64,000 bases of DNA from Cunninghamia lanceolata (lineage: Eukaryota > Streptophyta > Pinopsida > Cupressales > Cupressaceae). A program made the translations under genes and the position numbers. Under the pieces are notes generated by a model that was not told the DNA's origin, searched no databases, and saw only the letters and a list, made by a program, of their open reading frames with translations. The stretch covers positions 1,612,001 to 1,676,000 of the forward strand of contig BSBN01000242.1 of the NCBI GenBank assembly GCA_027924645.1. The letters are read 5' to 3'. This document shows, one piece after another, positions 58,063 to 64,000 of this stretch; within the stretch, counting starts at the first letter, position 1; each line of letters begins with the position of its first letter.

Positions 58063-58448
58063 TCAAAATAACAATGAAAGAAATTTTTGGGCATTTAGCC
58101 AAATCAATGCCCTTAATTCAGGAAAAGAAAAGCCAGAATCATAACATATAGCCTTAAACCCTCTTAGGTAGACTTCTAACATCATCCCCCCATCCTTCAT
58201 CCTTCGAGACTTTATTGTAGCACCTGTCTCAACAAGCCTATCTATCAAATCAACTGCATCCTGTACATTTGTAATACCTTTAGCATTTTCTTTCTTAACA
58301 CCACATTTAAATTCTTCCTCAAGGGCCATTACTATCTCCACCTGAAAATTCAAAAATAAGGCTTTGAGATCATATCTAAAGTGACATCTTAAGTTGAATA
58401 TACATTATCTTTAGTGTTTACTGTATCAAAGAGAGTCAGCACCCAAAT
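58063..58448 (-). pseudogene. Chloroplast-type acyl carrier protein fragment, frameshifted
   Basis: On the minus strand, after ...CATTGCAG, comes LGADSL (58448-58422), the acyl carrier protein motif whose Ser takes phosphopantetheine. One extra T then turns the next codon into TGA where Asp is expected (DSLDT). A GT...AG intron of 80 bases (58421-58342) follows, and then the next exon: [11 protein letters not shown], followed by [14 protein letters not shown]. The combination is diagnostic of plant ACP of fatty acid synthesis. The frame runs on past the usual C-terminus for about 50 residues. N-terminal exons and transit peptide were not found upstream. It is likely a gene relic; a sequencing error in the T run is the alternative. 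Confidence 0.78.
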
Positions 58449-61400
58449 CTGCAATGTAATAACCCAACCAAATTAATTCTCAACACAAATCAAATTTTTA
58501 ATTTATCATTGAATCTCCTCACAAAAGAAACTTTTTTTTCACTTCACAATTTGTACCTAAAATTGGCAATTTCTTAACCAAATCAAAGGAAATCTTCGCC
58601 AAACTTAAATGACTGATAATTCATAGAAAAGAATAGCAAATGTATGGCCTCTTTGTGTAGGATATCATATAAATATCAGTTTTTATGAGAAATATAAATC
58701 TGCATACAAAACCGTCAATTTCATAACACCTGATTCCAACTGGAAGCACATAAATGATAACAAATGAACCCAAACTTATATTGATTGATTTTTTAATGGA
58801 AGTACAGTTGAATGGGACTAATTTACAGTCATAAAAAAAATAAGAACAATCTAGAACAGATCTAGAAAATAAACTCTAAAATCTACTCACACAACACACT
58901 CCAAAACCTGCAAAAACACACACACTTTGCACCCTGAATAACTCTAGATTTTGTTGTGATTCCTCCAATGCCTATAGCTAATATGGAAATACACAAGAAA
59001 AAAAAATAAAAGCAAAATAACAGCACCAAACACCACAACCAATAGCAAACTGAAAACTCCAACTATGTTGAAATCCACACTGGAAAAATCCACCAAACTA
59101 AAAATTGCAAATCCATGAAGCTCAGATGCAATCCTTGGATGAGAATGACCACAAGAACCAAAGGGGTTTCATCCTCCGATTCCAAAAACCAATGGATTTT
59201 TGTCCACTGATCACTAATCTTCAATGGGTTTTCGTCCACAGAAGATTATTTGTTGAACACGTGTCCAAACAAATTTTGGCAGAGTTTCTGTATGATAAAA
59301 TGAGATGCTTGGAATGTGAAATTGCTTGCAAATATATAGGGGAGCAAACCCAAACGACCCTTTCTTGGAAAAATAAATAAAATAATATGATTTTCATTAA
59401 TTTCCCTACAAAGATGCTCACCAAAACAACCCATGCAAGATTCTTGACTAAAATTAGAAAATAACTCCCACTATGACAACCTATATAAAATCTGTCATAA
59501 CTGTCATATAATATTCTAAAATTAGGTCCAACATGATCTTGGAAGCTATTAATTGCACCACAATAAACTTCACACTCCATTTTTGGTTGCTAACACCAAT
59601 AAATATTAAAATATATTTAATATTTAATATTTAATTGGCCCCATTTAAACAACTTCAAAATATAAAATAATTGTGGGTCCAAAATATTAAATATTAAATA
59701 AATTATTTTCCAAACTCCGTCATTATCCCATGGAAAATATTGTGACAGGCATTTTTCTTGTAAAATTAAATTAATTAAAAATGGGACGTGAGATGCAAAC
59801 TTGGAATCAGAAAGATATTTCTTATGGTATGTCCTGGAAGCAAAAACATTTGCACCTATTGAAAGCGTGGTCAACAGACCCACAACATGCACCACAATGC
59901 TCACTATGCCCATTCCCCTCTTATTTTAATTCTGAACTACAAATTTAGTCATGGGCCACAATAAATCACAAGGGAAAAAATAATTTAAAAGGGACTTTTC
60001 TCAATAACTAATGCATGGCACCTAATTTCCATTCATCTCAGCTTGAATAGTGCTTCTACTCCAGTATACTCTTCCTCTTAACACGAGAAATGAAAAACTA
60101 TTTTAAATTAAATATCATTAAATTCTAAAAACTCTTGGGCATTCTATTTCACTTCGGCCATTTACTCTGAAGGATGACATGAAAGCTTAGCTTGTGGGAC
60201 TCCTTAGATTTAGTTTGGAAGTTCACAAAACATGTAGAAAGTTGTTTAAAAGAATTAAATTTGTTGAATCTAGAACCTAGAATTTAAAACTAAATATTGA
60301 AAAAATAGTCCATTTTTAAAGATTTCACTTTATTCTATTTTGTAATTATATAATTGAAAGAATAATTAATAAATATTTTCTATATGTTATAATTATAGAT
60401 TTATTGCAAAATTAAAGGGTTCCATGTCACAATCATGTATTCATTTATTCATGTATTATGTATCAATAGATATTATTTTAAACATTGCATGAAATTTATG
60501 TAGGTTGATGTTGCATATGCTCCATTTTTTGAAATATTTTAAATTGTGTTCTCTACATATAAGAACTATGACATCACAACTCGAAGGCCAAAACTAGTGA
60601 AATAGATTTAGGCAAGTGTAAATTCTACTTTATGCACTTGGGGCTATGTAAGGCTAAAAAAATGATAGCACTATCATTTTAAAATCTTGTACTATTTACA
60701 CAAAGCAAAATTACAATCTATGCAACTCTCTCTATTTCAAGGAGTTGCCATTCTATGTGACATGGCATAATGGTGGTTTTTTTTAGGAAGTGCATAAGAT
60801 TGATGCATATGCAAAAACATCTAAGCTAGAGCAAGTTGTTCAAACACACAAGATATTTGGGGTATCTCATTTGTGATACTGAAGTTATTAGGATACAATA
60901 TACATGCTTTTAAAATTACTTAGCTACTAAACACTTAAGAATGAAAATTGAGTTCGTTAAAAGACATGATACTTATTTTTAAACCTTTCTGCAGGCTAAT
61001 TAAATCGTTGGACATAGAAACAAACTAGCTCAAGGAACAAAGAAAGATTGGGCTTCATAATATCGTTATCTAGATGCTCCATGCAAAAACATCCCCTGTT
61101 TTAAGTGGGTGGAGAAAGCACAAATAGCCCACTACAATTTGTAGAAATGAAGTGTTATGTGCATTATGTAATCCTTAGAAAGTTTAGATTGTAGGATAAA
61201 ATAAATTTAATTATATAATAATATTGCTACTTCTCCTGTGTATAAGTCAAACTAAAAATTATATTATAAATTTATATGTGGTCATGATGCTCTTCACAAT
61301 GTACTTTTTCCGAGTTTAAAATTGGAATAGCTTTTGTTAGTGCGATATTTGGAAAAGTTGCATTTTAAATTGGTTGATTTAGATTACATTTTATTGGCTT

Positions 61401-62314
61401 TGATATATATTAAAAACAAAACAAAAAAACAAAACAAAACAAAACAAAAAAAACATTTAGGCGCCTTCAGTAAAAAAAAACACTGTCCCTGCCAATCTAG
61501 TGTTCCTTTTTCTTTTATGGTAAAGATTTTTGTCAGTCATTGAAATTGTGGACTTTTTTTTTTCATTGAGCAAATTTTCTCTACAAGTGAAGCAGAGCTA
61601 GAGTGAACTTGTGAAGGTTGTCGTGAAAGTGAGCCTCTACAACATTTGAAACATAATGTGGATGAAAAGAAGCGCCATATGGAAAACAACGAGAGATATG
61701 ATGTGAAATTTTGCAACTGTCTCTAAACCAAAAAGCACATCTAGAAATATGCTATTATGCAAGCAACTTTTCATTATTTGTCATCATTGATCTCACATCA
61801 TTCCAACCATCCTCTAGCAACGCCTCCATAGGAACAGAGATCATTCAGATCATATTGTACTTGTTGTGTAGAGAGCGTTTATTGTTGACTTCCAATATGC
61901 ACTTCAACGTATCATTGGTGTTAAGGAATGTGATGAGAAATCCATTGTCCCACAATAGCAAAATAATCCAAATATGTTAAAATTCTACAAGATACATTTA
62001 ACAACTTTTATAATTTCTTCTAAAAATTATCAGCATGCCCATTAAATCATAGGTCCAATTGCTAATATTTAAATAAAGGCAAGTAATAATAAAAATTAAC
62101 TTTCCAAAATGAATATCCATTAAACTTTACCTTAAAAAAAAAAAAACCATGTATATGAAACTTGAGTGAAAAATGTATTTACACTCCACGCGGAAGGGAG
62201 GTCACAAGTTCGAGTCTTCGACATTTGCGAATTCATACTCCTGCTTTTGCCAGCCTACAATTTGCTCAACACTAATAATAAGGGGGTTGTAGTCCTTTCA
62301 ACGCACGGCCGAAA
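58449..62314. other. AT-rich flank, no gene recognised
   Basis: No transposon proteins or long frames with family features. Missing 5' exons of the acyl carrier protein relic could be here, but I could not identify them. An (AAAAC)n-type run is at 61413-61454, and a B-box-like AGTTCGAGTCT is at 62207-62217. Confidence 0.5.
61413..61454. repeat. A-rich (ACAAA)n simple repeat
   Basis: Repeated ACAAA units with A runs. Confidence 0.9.
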
Positions 62315-64000
62315 ATGGTGAGTTGCTATTCTTTCTCTTAAATCCTGTGGATGTAGACCATCTGCGTTTAGTTCTATTTGATGTCTTTGAACGACTGTCT
62401 GGAGTTTAGATGGTTTGCCAATGATGTTTTCTTGTTAAGCTGATGCAAATTAAGTCCAACAGGGCTTGATTGTTATATATGTTTTTGGGAACTTCAAGGG
62501 TTTCGGAGGGTAATTAGAACCCTAAAGATTGTAGGGTTTTATATCAAAAGAGGTTTTTTTTCTTAAAAAAAATGTGCTGTATTCGATTTTGTGAAATCGC
62601 ACGAGGGTGGAATCCAAACCCTTTTGAAATTGCACGAAAGGATTTTCATGGAAGTCAATATCTGTAATTTAATGTGTTATTGGGTATTGATTTTAGGTGA
62701 AGTTAAAAATATGGGGTTGGAATAAGCTATATATGGAAAGGACGCCCCTTGCCAAACCTAGCTTCAGATGGACAACATTCAGGCGGTAGATTAACAAACT
62801 GATGCAGGAGCAAACTTGGCCGGCTCAATCCTGAGCCTATTTCACACGGTTCTAGTTTTCCTTTTTGAAATTTTGTTTTGCAGGTCTTCTTTTTCCTTCA
62901 TCTTGCTGTGCTGGGGGTGTTTAATTTTCCTAGGCCCGCAGTTGATCCAAACCTGGGTGTCTTAATTTATTATTGCTGGAGTGGTGAAGTAATATTGGCG
63001 CCCTTATGCTAGTGTTTCCTTATAATAAACATCTGCACAGTTTTAATAATTCTGGTGGCTATTGGGAGGCGGATCCTTATTTTAGCATATGAATGATTCT
63101 CTTTTTGTTAATCTTGGCGTGGTAGGGTGTTAATGAGGTGGCTCCAATCTTGTGACCTGGACGTTTTTTTTTAACTATGTTAAATCGAGAGGATGATTCT
63201 GTAAAAAAAAAACAAAAAAGAGGCGTTAGAGCAGGGTAAGTAGGGGAGTTGCAGAATTGTGTGGCATAAAAAAAATAAAAAATCAAATGAATAGTCAGTG
63301 AAAGGGGGAGGAGTGAGAAGAATCTGAGTCTGATAGTGGAGAAGATATAGTCTAGTTTGAGTGTGGAAGATAATCAGGAAGTTATTTCTTCTGGAATTTC
63401 TTACATTGTCATTTTGCTGAGGTTGTTCTGTAGGTGTGATTTGCTTAATCCTGTGCTGTCAATGTTTGGATACTGTTATACCATGTAATTTCAGAATGCT
63501 GAGGATATTTTTATCTGTCCTGGCTGTTTACATTATATTATCATATAAAAAAAAGGTTTGTTCAATCTCTTGACAAAATTCACTGTATGATCTGTTATAC
63601 GTATGCTGCTTGGGTCATCAGCCCTTCATTGGGTTCACGATCCTCGTCTGCATCACAAACAATCAGCTGCACCTACGTCATTCTGATTTTTGTAAAACAC
63701 ATTTAACATGCAACTATAAGTCAATTACAGCTGAAAACACCCAAAAGGTAGTTGACTGAGACAGATAAACAGAACATCACAGTCCTGATAGAAATACCAG
63801 ATACAAACACAGCATTATGTTCAAGATTCTCTGGAAGAACATCATTGTATAGGGTCGGCACTGTGATCATGTGATGGATCAAATGTATCTCCGTTTGTTG
63901 TTTTATCCTTATTCAACATCTTTTATTAATTTTGCATGGTATAAATTTGATTAATGTGAAAAAACAAATATATCTTTATGTTACTAAGGATATACTTAGG
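62315..64000 (+). other. Less AT-rich end region with a possible first exon and splice signals
   Basis: ATG at 62315-62317 is followed immediately by GTGAGT, a good splice donor, and TTTTGTTTTGCAG at 62871-62883 is a good acceptor. Some plant genes split right after the ATG. The sequence after the acceptor gives no recognised protein. No transposon signature was seen up to the window end. Confidence 0.25.

Noticed and set aside
59221..59580. 119-codon minus-strand open frame considered as an upstream exon of the acyl carrier protein relic
   Set aside because: Its sequence does not resemble the ACP N-terminal half or a transit peptide.
62207..62217. B-box-like AGTTCGAGTCT suggesting a tRNA-derived SINE
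   Set aside because: No matching A box, tRNA-like body, 3' tail or target duplication was found.

Overview
This is plant nuclear DNA made almost entirely of nested LTR retrotransposons. The evidence for a plant is the set of element lineages (a Ty3/gypsy Tat-type element with two RNase H modules and a G-patch segment, a short chromodomain element of Reina type, a Tekay/Del-like gypsy element and several Ty1/copia elements), primer-binding sites matching initiator tRNA-Met, and a broken chloroplast-type acyl carrier protein gene fragment. The density of nesting suggests a large repeat-rich genome, perhaps a gymnosperm, but the sequence does not prove that. No intact host gene was found.

Layout. 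(A) 1-1757 and 9167-10532, minus strand: a decayed gypsy element (gag, protease, RT cut by the left edge; PBS at 10519-10530; probable long 5' LTR from 10533). (B) 1763-9161, plus: a very young LTR element inserted in A with a perfect ATCTG target duplication and almost identical 1.09-kb LTRs. It has no polymerase genes. It carries a coiled-coil protein with four zinc knuckles and an unrecognised frame of about 1,030 codons. (C) 12962-20155, plus: a decayed Ty1/copia element with gag, protease, integrase, RT and RNase H. Its PBS, leader, polypurine-tract cluster and an LTR hairpin array closely match those of B, so relatives of C are the likely source of enzymes for B. (D) 20156-23237: AT-rich DNA with a possible gypsy LTR. 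(E) 23238-37620, plus: a Tat-type gypsy deletion derivative, lacking RT and most of integrase, with its 3' LTR at 36482-37620. A solo LTR of about 3.05 kb (26485-35108) is inserted in its integrase tail, and a 5.57-kb Reina-like chromovirus (29092-34659, TSD GTTCC) is inserted in that solo LTR. (F) 37621-39639: end of an old copia element with its 3' LTR. (G) 39640-44557: AT-rich DNA with a ZIP-transporter-like relic and an unrecognised coding-like relic. (H) 44563-56962, minus: a full-length but decayed 12.4-kb Tat-type gypsy element (TSD CATAC) with a tandem-repeat-rich leader of about 2.4 kb. (I) 56968-64000: flank with a frameshifted acyl carrier protein fragment, and no transposon genes recognised.

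Nothing in C, E, F or H appears able to move by itself: each has stop codons, frameshifts, deletions or damaged catalytic residues. Element B is the exception in freshness, and its combination of parts (shared cis signals with C, no pol, a large unknown protein) is the most interesting system in the window.
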